A program made the position numbers and the translations under genes. The notes under the pieces were generated by a model. That model worked only from the letters and a program-made list of their open reading frames with translations, did not search any database and had not been told where the DNA came from. Shown piece after piece: positions 17,307 through 25,273 of a stretch of DNA of 64,000 bases (the stretch's first letter is position 1; every line of letters starts with the position of its first letter). Where the stretch lies: assembly GCF_036013915.1 (NCBI RefSeq), contig NZ_CP107899.1:1364001-1428000 (forward strand), in the 5' to 3' direction. The DNA is from Streptomyces sp. NBC_00464. Lineage in GTDB: Bacteria > Actinomycetota > Actinomycetes > Streptomycetales > Streptomycetaceae.

Positions 17307-18974
17307 ATGCCCTCTACCGTCTCTACGATGAGCGCCCCACCGCCCACGGTCAGGAGACCGCGCCGACTCGGCTGGCCCCAGCGCGTCTTCTCGCAGGTGC
17401 TGCTGATGCAACTGGCCATCGCCACCGGCGTCACCGTACTCGCCACCGGCCTCTTTCTGGCACCCCTCAGCGCCCAACTCGACGACCAGGCGATGCGCCG
17501 GGCCCTGTCCATCGCGCAGAGCACGGCTGCCCAGCCGCAGATCGCCGAGGCACTGCTCACCACGGCCCCGGCGGCCCAGGGCCCCGTCCAGTCCGCCGCG
17601 GAGCGGATCAGGCGCGCCACGGGCGCCGAGTACGTCGTCGTGATGGACCGCCACGGGGTGCGCTGGTCGCATCCCGACCCTGCACGGATCGGACGGGTCG
17701 TCTCCACCGACCCCGGCAAGGCGCTGGCGGGCCAGGACGTGCGGGAAATCGACAGCGGCACGCTCGGACGCTCGGCCCGGGGCAAGGTGCCGTTGCGCGA
17801 CGGGTCCGGGCACATCGCCGGTGCGGTCTCCGTCGGCATCTCTTACGACAACGTCCGCGCCCGGCTCCTCGCGGCGATCCCGGGCCTGCTCGCCTACGCG
17901 GGCGGGGCACTGGCCGTCCGAGCGCTGGCCGCCTATCTGATCTCCCGACGCCTGCAGCGGCAGACCCACGACCTGGCCTTCTCCGATATCGCCGCGCTGC
18001 TGACGGAGCGCGAGGCGATGCTGCACAGCATCCGGGAGGGGGTGGTCGCGCTCGACCGGAGCGGCCGTATCCGGCTTCTGAACGACGAGGCGCAGCGGCT
18101 GCTCGGGGTGGGGGCCGAGGCGTCGGGCCGTCCGCTGGCCGAGGTGTTCGGCACCGGGCGGACCACCGATGTGCTGGCCGGCGACGTGGCGGGCGAGGAC
18201 CTGCTGACCGTGCGCGGCAGCCGGGTGCTCCTCGCCAACCGCATGCCGACGGCCGACGGAGGCGCCGTCGTCACTCTTCGCGACCGCACTGAGCTCGAAC
18301 ACCTCGGCCGGGAGCTCGACTCCACCCGGGGACTGATCGACGCCCTGCGCGCCCAGGACCACGAGCACGCCAACCGGCTGCACACGCTCCTCGGCCTGCT
18401 GGAGCTGGAGCTGCACGAGGACGCGAGGGAGTTCGTCACCGAGGTCGTCGGCGTCCACCGGGCCACCGCGGAGCAGATCACCGAGAAGGTCCGGGATCCG
18501 CTGCTTGCCGCACTGCTGGTCGGCAAGGCGACGGTGGCCGCGGAGCGCGGTGTCGCCCTGCGCATGGCGCCCGGCACCCTGCTTCCGGACCGGCTCGTCG
18601 ACCCTCGCGGGCTCGTGACGATCGTCGGCAACCTGGTCGACAACGCACTGGACGCGGCTTCCGGATCGAAGGGAGCCCTGATCGAGGTGGGTCTGCGGGC
18701 CGAGGGCCGTACGGTGGTGCTGCGGGTCCGCGACAGCGGCCCCGGCGTCCCGCCCGGCCAGCTCGAATCGATCTTCACGGAGGGCTGGTCGACCAAGGAA
18801 CTCCCGGCGCACGGCAAGCGCGGCCTCGGGCTCGCGCTGGTACGCCGGCTGGCCGAGCGGCAGGGCGGCAGCGTGGTGGTGAACACGGCGGACGAGGGCG
18901 GGGCCGTATTCACCGTCGTACTCCCCGATGCCCTGACCGCAGCGGAATCCGACATGGCGGGAGCAGCTCAGTGA
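17307..18974 (+). CDS. CitA/DcuS-type sensor histidine kinase
   Basis: The 555-residue membrane kinase has a transmembrane helix near residues 30-52 and an extracytoplasmic PAS-like sensor region ('VVVMDRHGVRWSHPDPARIG', the CitA/DcuS signature). A second helix lies near 190-210, then a cytoplasmic PAS domain, then the kinase. His352 in 'AQDHEHANRLHTLLGLLEL' is the CitA-type phosphorylation site. N box 'NLVDNALDA', 'DSGPGVP' and 'GKRGLGLALVRRL' complete the ATPase. The family senses citrate, C4-dicarboxylates or related acids outside the cell. Start at 17307 behind GGAAAG; 17328 is an alternative. Overlaps its regulator gene by four bases. Confidence 0.92.
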   Translation: MPSTVSTMSAPPPTVRRPRRLGWPQRVFSQVLLMQLAIATGVTVLATGLFLAPLSAQLDDQAMRRALSIAQSTAAQPQIAEALLTTAPAAQGPVQSAAERIRRATGAEYVVVMDRHGVRWSHPDPARIGRVVSTDPGKALAGQDVREIDSGTLGRSARGKVPLRDGSGHIAGAVSVGISYDNVRARLLAAIPGLLAYAGGALAVRALAAYLISRRLQRQTHDLAFSDIAALLTEREAMLHSIREGVVALDRSGRIRLLNDEAQRLLGVGAEASGRPLAEVFGTGRTTDVLAGDVAGEDLLTVRGSRVLLANRMPTADGGAVVTLRDRTELEHLGRELDSTRGLIDALRAQDHEHANRLHTLLGLLELELHEDAREFVTEVVGVHRATAEQITEKVRDPLLAALLVGKATVAAERGVALRMAPGTLLPDRLVDPRGLVTIVGNLVDNALDAASGSKGALIEVGLRAEGRTVVLRVRDSGPGVPPGQLESIFTEGWSTKELPAHGKRGLGLALVRRLAERQGGSVVVNTADEGGAVFTVVLPDALTAAESDMAGAAQ

Positions 18975-19651
18975 TCGAGGTCCTGGTCGTCGACGACGAT
19001 GTCCGTGTCGCGCGGATCAATGCCGCTTACGTCTCGAAGGTGCCCGGCTTCCGGGTGGCCGCTCAGGTGCACTGCGCCGCCGACGCGCTCGCCGCGGTCG
19101 AGGCGGGGCCCGTGGACCTGATCCTGCTGGACCACTACATGCCCGACCGCAGTGGCCTTGCCGTGGTGCGGGAGCTGCGCAGTCGCGGCCACCGCACCGA
19201 CGTGATCATGGTGACGGCGGCGCGCGACGTCGCCACGGTCCAGGAGGCCATGCGCCAGGGCGCCCTCCAGTACCTGGTCAAGCCGTTCACGTACGCAGGG
19301 CTGCGGACCAAGCTGGAGGCCTACGCCACGCTGCGGCGCACTCTGGAAAGCGGCGGCGAGGCCGAACAGGGCGAGGTGGACCGGCTCTTCGGCGCCCTGT
19401 GGGCGGCGGGCGAGCCCGATCTGCCCAAGGGGCACTCGACCACGACGGCCGAACTCGTCCGCAAGGCGCTCCGCGGCTCCGACGGCCCGCTCTCCGCCCA
19501 GGAGATCGCGGAGAGCGCCGGGATGAGCCGACAGACGGCCCAGCGCTATCTGAAGCTGTTGGAACGGTCGGGGCGCGTCCGGCTGACCTTGCGGTACGGC
19601 GAGACGGGGCGCCCCGAACACCGCTATGTGTGGGCTGCCAACGGCGCGTGA
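18971..19651 (+). CDS. CitB/DcuR-type response regulator
   Basis: The 226-residue regulator has a receiver domain with acidic pocket residues 8-10, phospho-acceptor Asp54 in 'LILLDHYMP' and the lysine in 'YLVKPF'. Its C-terminal HTH ('LSAQEIAESAGMSRQTAQRYLKLLE') is of the CitB type. It starts at a GTG inside the kinase stop (GTGA), so the pair is translationally coupled. The target is probably a transporter for the sensed carboxylate; the nearest transporter gene is the SSS symporter at 20.5-22.1 kb, but that link is only positional. Confidence 0.92.
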   Translation: MIEVLVVDDDVRVARINAAYVSKVPGFRVAAQVHCAADALAAVEAGPVDLILLDHYMPDRSGLAVVRELRSRGHRTDVIMVTAARDVATVQEAMRQGALQYLVKPFTYAGLRTKLEAYATLRRTLESGGEAEQGEVDRLFGALWAAGEPDLPKGHSTTTAELVRKALRGSDGPLSAQEIAESAGMSRQTAQRYLKLLERSGRVRLTLRYGETGRPEHRYVWAANGA

Positions 19652-19660
19652 CCGTGATCC

Positions 19661-20044
19661 CTACGGGCGGGGGTGCTCCGCGTCGTAGGACGACTGGCTC
19701 AGCTCGATGCCCGGGTTGTGGTCGACTGCCCACTCGGCCAGCTTCACAGCGGGCTCGATCAGAGTGCGTCCCCTCGCGGTGAGTTCGTACTCGACCCGCG
19801 GCGGGACCTCGGGGAACACCGTGCGGGACACCAGTCCGTCGCGCTCCAGCTGCCGGACGGTGCGGGTGAGCATGCGCTGCGAGATCCCGGGGATACGTTC
19901 CCGGAGCTCGGTGAAGCGCATGCGTTCGCCATCGAGGGTGGCCACCACCAGCAGGGTCCATTTGTCGCCGATGCGGTCCAGGATGCCGCGGATCGCCCGG
20001 CCTCCGTCGCCTCGGATGAGGCAGCTGTGGCGGTACTTCGACAT
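19661..20044 (-). CDS. HxlR-family transcriptional regulator
   Basis: The 127-residue winged-helix protein has the HxlR signature: a conserved N-terminal cysteine ('RHSCLIRGDGGRAIRGILDRIGDKWTLLVV') and 'MRFTELRERIPGISQRMLTRTVRQLERDGLV'. Members often sense oxidants or electrophiles through that cysteine. I chose the ATG at 20044 because AGGGGA is six bases upstream; an upstream in-frame start lacks this. The divergent DoxX-like gene and the large palindrome between them suggest that it represses both. Confidence 0.9.
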   Translation of the reverse strand: MSKYRHSCLIRGDGGRAIRGILDRIGDKWTLLVVATLDGERMRFTELRERIPGISQRMLTRTVRQLERDGLVSRTVFPEVPPRVEYELTARGRTLIEPAVKLAEWAVDHNPGIELSQSSYDAEHPRP

Positions 20045-20081
20045 CGGCGTCCCCTGTTCGCAAGGCACACCCGTGTGCCTT

Positions 20082-20124
20082 TTGTAAGCGTTCCGATAGT
20101 CACCGACTATGTGCCTGCTTACAA
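20082..20124. promoter_or_regulatory. Nested palindrome between the HxlR and DoxX genes
   Basis: TTGTAAGC (20082-20089) and GCTTACAA (20117-20124) enclose a second inverted pair ATAGT/ACTAT (20096-20100 and 20106-20110), all around the same centre. The site sits in the short divergent intergenic region and is the natural operator for the HxlR protein. Confidence 0.75.
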
Positions 20125-20151
20125 GTCGTCACCATGACGGAGGACACGAAC

Positions 20152-20514
20152 ATGGAGATCGCCTACTGGATCGTCGCCGGGCTCCTGGCGGCCTTCTACC
20201 TGTACGCGGGTGGCAAGAAGGCCGCACAGAGCCAGGAGCGGCTGGCGCCGATGATGGGCTGGGTGGACACGGTTCCGATGTGGCTGGTCCGGGTCATCGG
20301 CGCCGTCGAGATCATCGGCGCCGCCGGTCTGCTGCTGCCGCCGCTCACAGGGATCGCGCCCTTCCTCGCGATGGCGGCAGCCCTGGGCCTGCTCGCGCTC
20401 CAGGTGCCGGCGACCGCCCTGCACCTGTCCCGGGGTGAGGTCAAGGAGACCGGACTCAACGCCGCCCTCATCGTGCTCGCCGCGGTGACGGCATGGCTCG
20501 CCACGATCTGGTGA
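20152..20514 (+). CDS. DoxX-family small membrane protein
   Basis: The 120-residue protein has four hydrophobic helices with the DoxX-like pattern ('WIVAGLLAAFYLYAGGKK', 'VIGAVEIIGAAGLLLPPL', 'FLAMAAALGLLALQVPATA', 'LIVLAAVTAWLAT'). DoxX-like proteins are inner-membrane proteins linked to redox or thiol stress, but this member has no proven activity. I start at the ATG at 20152 because GGAGG lies eight bases before it. The upstream ATG at 20134 would place that sequence inside the gene. It is probably controlled by the divergent HxlR regulator. Confidence 0.85.
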   Translation: MEIAYWIVAGLLAAFYLYAGGKKAAQSQERLAPMMGWVDTVPMWLVRVIGAVEIIGAAGLLLPPLTGIAPFLAMAAALGLLALQVPATALHLSRGEVKETGLNAALIVLAAVTAWLATIW

Positions 20515-20548
20515 GGTGTGGGAGGAGGCCGTGGGCTCCTGTCACACC
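20515..20548. terminator. Imperfect hairpin between convergent genes
   Basis: GGTGTG..AGGAG pairs with CTCCT..CACACC around a GC-rich loop between the DoxX gene and the end of the symporter gene. It may stop transcripts from both sides; the stem is imperfect. Confidence 0.4.
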
Positions 20549-22134
20549 GCGCCGGCTCCGGTGAGTGCACGGACCTCGGTCTCCGCGTGCTTGGCCTCGT
20601 CGGGCGGCTCGGCCGAAGTCACCGTGCCGATCCAGCCGGCCAGGAAGCCCAGCGGGATGGAGACCAGGCCGGGGTTCTCCAGGGGGAAGAGCTGGAAGTC
20701 CACGCCCGGGAAGAGGGAGGTGGGACTGCCCGAGACGACCGGGGAGAGCAGGACGAGCAGAACGGCGGGAATCAGACCGCCGTAGACCGACCAGACCGCC
20801 CCGCGCGTGGTGAACTTCCGCCAGAACAACGAGAAGAGCAGCACCGGCAGGTTCGCCGAGGCGGCGACCGCAAAGGCCAGACCGACCAGGAATGCCACAT
20901 TCAGGTCCTGGGCGAGCAGGCCGAGCCCGATGGCTACCACTCCGATCCCCGCCGCGGCGACCCTGGCCACGGCAACCTCGCTGTGCTCCCGGGAGCCGGG
21001 TCGCCTGAGCGAGGCGTAGAGGTCATGGGCGACGGACGCCGATGAGGCGAGGGTGATGCCGGCGACGACCGCCAGGATGGTCGCGAAGGCCACGGCGGCT
21101 ACCACGGCAAACAGAATCGTTCCCCCGGTCGAGCCCTCACCGCCGCCGAGGACCAGGGCAAGCAGCGGAACGGCCGTGTTCCCGGCGGGGTTCGACTCCC
21201 GTACGTCGGCCGAGCCGACCAGCGCCGCCGCCCCGAACCCGAGCACGATCGTCATCAGGTAGAAGCTGCCGATGAGGCCGATGGACCAGACGACCGACCG
21301 GCGGGCGGCACGGGCCGTGGGCACGGTGTAAAAGCGCGACAGGATGTGCGGAAGTCCCGCCGTGCCGAGCACCAGAGCCAGGCCCAGGCTGATGAAGTCG
21401 ACGCGCGCCGTCCAGCTCCCGCCGTAGCGCAGGCCCGGCGAGAGGAACTCCTTGCCGTACCCGCTCCGGTCGGCGGCCGAGTTGAGCAACTCGTTGACGT
21501 TGCCGTGGAAGTGCACGAGGACCAGCACGGTGAGCACCACGGTGCCCGCCATCAGCAGGACGGCCTTGACGATCTGGATCCAGGTGGTGGCGCGCATTCC
21601 GCCGAGCGATACGTACACCACCATGAGCGCACCGACACCGATGACCGTCCAGGACCGCGCGGCGCCGCTCGTCCCGCCGAGGAGCAGGGCGACGAGGCTG
21701 CCCGCCCCCACCATCTGCGCAACCAGATAGAGCACGGAGACGGTGACGGAGGAGGTCCCGGCAGCGATCCGGACCGGGCGCTCCGCCATCCGGGCCGCCA
21801 CCACGTCGGCGAGGGTGAACCGGCCGCAGTTACGGACGAGTTCCGCCACGAGCAGCAGGACGACGAGCCAGGCCACCAGGAAGCCGACCGAGTAGAGCAT
21901 GCCGTCGTAGCCGTAGAGGGCGATCACTCCGGAGATACCGAGGAACGATGCGGCCGACATGTAGTCGCCGGCGATGGCGAAACCGTTCTCCATGGGCGAG
22001 AACAGTCGGCCGCCCGCGTAGAACTCCTCGGCCGAACCCTGCCGGTTGCGGCTCACCCAGGTCGTGATGCCCAGCGTGACGGCGATGAAAGCGCTGAACA
22101 GCAGGAGCGCCAGAGTCTGGTGGTTCCCGCTCAA
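20542..22134 (-). CDS. Sodium:solute symporter (SSS), acetate/monocarboxylate permease type
   Basis: The 530-residue protein has about 13 transmembrane helices and the SSS signature ('GRLFSPMENGFAIAGDYMSA', 'GGMRATTWIQIVKAVLL'). The sequence resembles ActP/MctC, which import acetate, propionate or pyruvate with a cation. It begins at a TTG that overlaps the stop of the DUF485 gene (TTGA), the classical YjcH-ActP arrangement. Whether acetate is the substrate cannot be decided. Two two-component systems flank the unit, and either could control it, as CrbSR-type systems do for acetate uptake elsewhere. Confidence 0.9.
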   Translation of the reverse strand: MSGNHQTLALLLFSAFIAVTLGITTWVSRNRQGSAEEFYAGGRLFSPMENGFAIAGDYMSAASFLGISGVIALYGYDGMLYSVGFLVAWLVVLLLVAELVRNCGRFTLADVVAARMAERPVRIAAGTSSVTVSVLYLVAQMVGAGSLVALLLGGTSGAARSWTVIGVGALMVVYVSLGGMRATTWIQIVKAVLLMAGTVVLTVLVLVHFHGNVNELLNSAADRSGYGKEFLSPGLRYGGSWTARVDFISLGLALVLGTAGLPHILSRFYTVPTARAARRSVVWSIGLIGSFYLMTIVLGFGAAALVGSADVRESNPAGNTAVPLLALVLGGGEGSTGGTILFAVVAAVAFATILAVVAGITLASSASVAHDLYASLRRPGSREHSEVAVARVAAAGIGVVAIGLGLLAQDLNVAFLVGLAFAVAASANLPVLLFSLFWRKFTTRGAVWSVYGGLIPAVLLVLLSPVVSGSPTSLFPGVDFQLFPLENPGLVSIPLGFLAGWIGTVTSAEPPDEAKHAETEVRALTGAGAV

Positions 22135-22607
22135 CGCCCGATCCCCCGCGTCATCTCCTGAGTGTCCCAGCGCAGATCGAGCGCGGCCCGGTCCCTGCGC
22201 AGCCGCGCATGCCGTGCGTACGCCCCGGTGAGCAGGAACGTGGTGAGGAACTGGCCCAGTCCCGCGACCATGGCGACGTTGACCGCCCCGGCCACCGGAC
22301 GGGCCATCAGACCGGGTGCGGTGACCGCCGTGACGACGTAGGCGAGGTACCAGACGAGGAAGGCGAGGGTGGCGGGGACGACGAACCGCCGGTACCGCCG
22401 GCGCACCTCCTGGAAGGCCTCGCTGCGCTGCACCTCCAGATAGATCTCCGCCGCACTGCGACCGCTCCGGGGTGCGACGGGGCCAGGCACCGCGGCGGGC
22501 GCGAAGCTCCCCGTGCCGTCCAGTTCCCCCCATCCGGAGGCCAGCGCGTCGTACCACGGGTCTTCGAGTCGCGTCGCCGCGGCCTCGCGCCCTGCTTCCT
22601 TCTCCAC
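22131..22607 (-). CDS. DUF485-family membrane protein, symporter partner
   Basis: The 158-residue protein carries the DUF485 domain in its second half ('FQEVRRRYRRFVVPATLAFLVWYLAYVV' region) with two transmembrane helices and a charged C-terminal tail. DUF485 proteins are regularly encoded immediately upstream of ActP-type symporters and probably help them, but the mechanism is unknown. The N-terminal 80 residues are a Pro/Gly-rich cytoplasmic extension. The GTG at 22607 follows AGGGGAG at seven bases. Its stop overlaps the symporter start, so coupled translation is likely. Confidence 0.87.
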   Translation of the reverse strand: MEKEAGREAAATRLEDPWYDALASGWGELDGTGSFAPAAVPGPVAPRSGRSAAEIYLEVQRSEAFQEVRRRYRRFVVPATLAFLVWYLAYVVTAVTAPGLMARPVAGAVNVAMVAGLGQFLTTFLLTGAYARHARLRRDRAALDLRWDTQEMTRGIGR

Positions 22608-22705
22608 CGAACAACTCCCCTGGTCCACGGACCACTTCGGCCGCGTACCCAAGAATGGGCAGATCGGGAAGATCCCGGGCACTTCATTCCCCGGACTTCA
22701 CCTCT

Positions 22706-23383
22706 TCAGGTGAAGGATGTCCCGGGCGGCTGTGCGAGTCCTCGAACGTACGCATAGCGAACCGCCTGGGCCCGGTCGCGAAGCCCCGCCTTGGCGAACA
22801 GGTTGTTGATATGGCTCTTCACCGTGGCCTGCGAAATATGCAGGCTCCGAGCGATCTCCGCGTTGGACATCCCTTCGGCGATCAGCACGAGCACCTCGGC
22901 CTCACGAGACGTCATCCCGTCGGGCAGCCCGGCCTCAGCGCCGCCGGCGGACGGCTGGGGCCCCGTGGTGACCTGCTCCAGCAGACGGCGCTGGATGGTG
23001 GGCGAGAGACCCGCCTCGCCCGAGAGCACCGCCTGAATGGCCCGCACGATCTCGTCGCCCCCGGCGTCCTTGGTGAGGTAGCCGCGGGCCCCCGCCCGGA
23101 GCGCGGGGAAGAGCGAATCGTCGTCGTCGAAGGTCGTCAGCACCACGACCTGGGTACCGGGAAAGTCCCTGCGGATACGGCGCGTCGCCTCCACGCCGTC
23201 GCAGCGGGGCATTCTCAGGTCCATCAGGACGACGTCCGGGGCGTGTTCGGCCACAAGGGCGACAGCCTCCTCCCCGTCCTTCGCCGAGGCGACCACCTCG
23301 ATCCCGGGCAGCAGGCCCAGGAGCATGACGATTCCCTCACGCACCACCGACTGATCGTCGGCGACCACCACCCGCGCGCTCAC
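22706..23383 (-). CDS. NarL/LuxR-type response regulator
   Basis: The 225-residue regulator has a receiver domain with 'VVVADDQSVVREG', phospho-acceptor Asp in 'DVVLMDLRMP' and 'YLTKDA', and a C-terminal LuxR HTH ('LTSREAEVLVLIAEGMSNAEIARSL' type). It starts with GTG inside the kinase stop (4-base overlap). It forms a three-gene operon with the kinase and a DUF1453 membrane protein. The target promoters are unknown; the symporter operon directly downstream is one candidate. Confidence 0.93.
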   Translation of the reverse strand: MSARVVVADDQSVVREGIVMLLGLLPGIEVVASAKDGEEAVALVAEHAPDVVLMDLRMPRCDGVEATRRIRRDFPGTQVVVLTTFDDDDSLFPALRAGARGYLTKDAGGDEIVRAIQAVLSGEAGLSPTIQRRLLEQVTTGPQPSAGGAEAGLPDGMTSREAEVLVLIAEGMSNAEIARSLHISQATVKSHINNLFAKAGLRDRAQAVRYAYVRGLAQPPGTSFT

Positions 23384-24543
23384 GCGGGCACCCGAAGACT
23401 CACCACGAACCCCTCCTCGCCGGGACCGGCCTCCAGCGTTCCGCCCAGCAGTTCGGCGCGCTCCCTCATCCCCAGCAGACCGTAGCCGGAGCCGCTGACA
23501 GCGAGCTCGTCACCGGCACCGATACCACCCGAATCGCTGACCTCCAGGGCGATCACATCCGGCAGATACTCCAGCCGGATCAGCACCCTGGCCCCCGGTG
23601 CGTGCTTGCGCACATTGGTCAGTGCCTCCTGCGCCACCCGCCGGACCGCCTGCGAGGCCTCGGCGGTCAGCATCCGCTGCTCCCCCTCCACCCGGACCTC
23701 GGCCGGCTCCGCCACCACCAGCTGTCGCAGGAACTCCTCCACCGGCGACACCTCGCCACGCAGGGCCGAGAGCGCCTGACGGGTCTCCGCGAGGCCCTCA
23801 CGGGCCATCGAACGGGCGGCGACCACCCGCTGCAGCACCTGGTCCCTGAACTCCCCAGCGGGCTCCCTCTCGATGAGCAACCGCGCTGCCTCCAGGTGCA
23901 CCAACTGCGCGGAGAGGCTGTGCGCGAGCACGTCATGGATCTCCCGGGCGATCCTGGACCGTTCGTCCAACGCGGCCGTCTCGGCCTCCGCCACCCGGGC
24001 CGCCCGCTCCTGGGCCAGCAGCCGCTGCGCGCTTCCGCGAGCTTCGGCGTCCAGACGCAGGACATACCCCCCGAGGCAGAGCCCCGCCGTGGTCAAGGCC
24101 GTGCTCAGCCAGCTGTCGGTGTTCACGACGGCATACGCGCCGAGCGCCGCCGCCGTCACGGGGACGCCCGCCGCGAGCGGCAGCCGCTCCAGCGCGGTGA
24201 CGGCGCAGCCGCACCAGAGCACCGCGGCAGGCACACCGGCCCCCGCCTGTTGCGCACCGAACGCCGCGAGCATCAGCAGGACCAGCAGCCCGAGCGAGGG
24301 CCACAGGCGGTTCTCCAGGCTGGTCCGGAAGAAGGCCACGGCGACCGCCGCGCAGCCCGCCACCCCGGCCAGACCGACCACGATCTCCCACGGGCCGAAC
24401 AGCCCGCCGGTGAAGGTCCCCCAGAGCATCAGGGTGAGCAACCCGCCCCGTACGAACCAGCCGATCACGGCCCGTGCGCGGGTACGGCTCTCCCGCACGA
24501 GGGCCTCCCTCGACGGCCAACTCGTCCAGGCAGCGGGTGTCAC
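23380..24543 (-). CDS. Two-component sensor histidine kinase (HPK7, NarX/DesK type)
   Basis: The 387-residue kinase has about five to six hydrophobic helices in the first 170 residues with no large extracellular domain, so it probably senses something in or near the membrane. A HisKA_3 dimerisation domain follows with phospho-acceptor His in 'SRIAREIHDVLAHSLSA', then the ATPase ('EALTNVRKHAPGA', 'GSGYGLLGMRERAELLGG'). It starts at a GTG that overlaps the upstream gene's stop by three bases and overlaps its regulator gene by four, so the three genes are tightly coupled. Confidence 0.92.
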   Translation of the reverse strand: MTPAAWTSWPSREALVRESRTRARAVIGWFVRGGLLTLMLWGTFTGGLFGPWEIVVGLAGVAGCAAVAVAFFRTSLENRLWPSLGLLVLLMLAAFGAQQAGAGVPAAVLWCGCAVTALERLPLAAGVPVTAAALGAYAVVNTDSWLSTALTTAGLCLGGYVLRLDAEARGSAQRLLAQERAARVAEAETAALDERSRIAREIHDVLAHSLSAQLVHLEAARLLIEREPAGEFRDQVLQRVVAARSMAREGLAETRQALSALRGEVSPVEEFLRQLVVAEPAEVRVEGEQRMLTAEASQAVRRVAQEALTNVRKHAPGARVLIRLEYLPDVIALEVSDSGGIGAGDELAVSGSGYGLLGMRERAELLGGTLEAGPGEEGFVVSLRVPA

Positions 24544-25058
24544 ACGCGGTCCTTCCTTGCCGGTCGGAACGGCACACGGTCGGCAGGCCCACGGGACGAC
24601 TGCGATATCTCCGCGGCCCGCCGGGCCAGCACGGCACTGCGCACCAGCAGGGTGACCGCGAGAGCCATCATCAGGGCGGGGCCGCCCTGATGTATGCCCA
24701 GCACCACGGCAAGCCCGTACAGAGCCGTTCGCAGGATCAGGCCTCCGGTCCAGACGTAGACCGTCGCCTTGGTGCCCTTGCTCCAAAGGGTCCCGTCCTC
24801 GGCGCGCCAGAGCCGGGCCGTCCACGCCCAGCCGGCGCCGGTGACCAGACCCACGGCCAGTTCGGCACCCAGGATCACGACGGACACCGCTTCATGACGC
24901 GGATCCACCAGTCCGGGCTCACGCAGAGCCATGACGAGCAGGACGCCCGGCAGGACCCACCATCGCCGGTCGCCCGAGATCTGCTGCGCCGAGCACTGGC
25001 GGACCACGACGAAAGCGATGACCGCGACGATCACCAGTACGTTGACGAGCCCGGACAT
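24540..25058 (-). CDS. DUF1453-family integral membrane protein
   Basis: The 172-residue protein has four hydrophobic helices ('VNVLVIVAVIAFVVV', 'WWVLPGVLLVMAL', 'SVVILGAELAVGLVTGAG', 'GPALMMALAVTLLV') and resembles the CcdC-like DUF1453 family. It is the first gene of an operon with a kinase and response regulator and may act with the kinase as a sensor or accessory protein; that is inference. The ATG at 25058 follows a GGAGG. Confidence 0.75.
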   Translation of the reverse strand: MSGLVNVLVIVAVIAFVVVRQCSAQQISGDRRWWVLPGVLLVMALREPGLVDPRHEAVSVVILGAELAVGLVTGAGWAWTARLWRAEDGTLWSKGTKATVYVWTGGLILRTALYGLAVVLGIHQGGPALMMALAVTLLVRSAVLARRAAEISQSSRGPADRVPFRPARKDRV

Positions 25059-25147
25059 GGGCGCCTCCGAGTTGCGGGAAGTTCTGTCACTTCGACGCTA
25101 CGGAAAGGACCAGGTCAGGGGATCGGCTCAGGGGTGGATCACGGGTG

Positions 25148-25185
25148 GAGCCGTTGTCTCCACCCGTGGGTGGAGACAACGGCTC
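25148..25185 (-). terminator. Strong terminator downstream of parE
   Basis: GAGCCGTTGTCTCCACCC (25148-25165) and its exact complement (25168-25185) form an 18-bp stem with a two-base loop. It lies about 90 bases past the parE stop. Short direct repeats of GCGGCTCGGTCCGGCG follow at about 25191-25260. Confidence 0.8.
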
Positions 25186-25273
25186 GGTGCGGCGGCTCGG
25201 TCCGGCGGCTCGGCCGGGCGAAGTGCCGGGTTGCGGCTCGGTCCGGCGAAGTGCCTCGCGGCGGGACGCAGGC

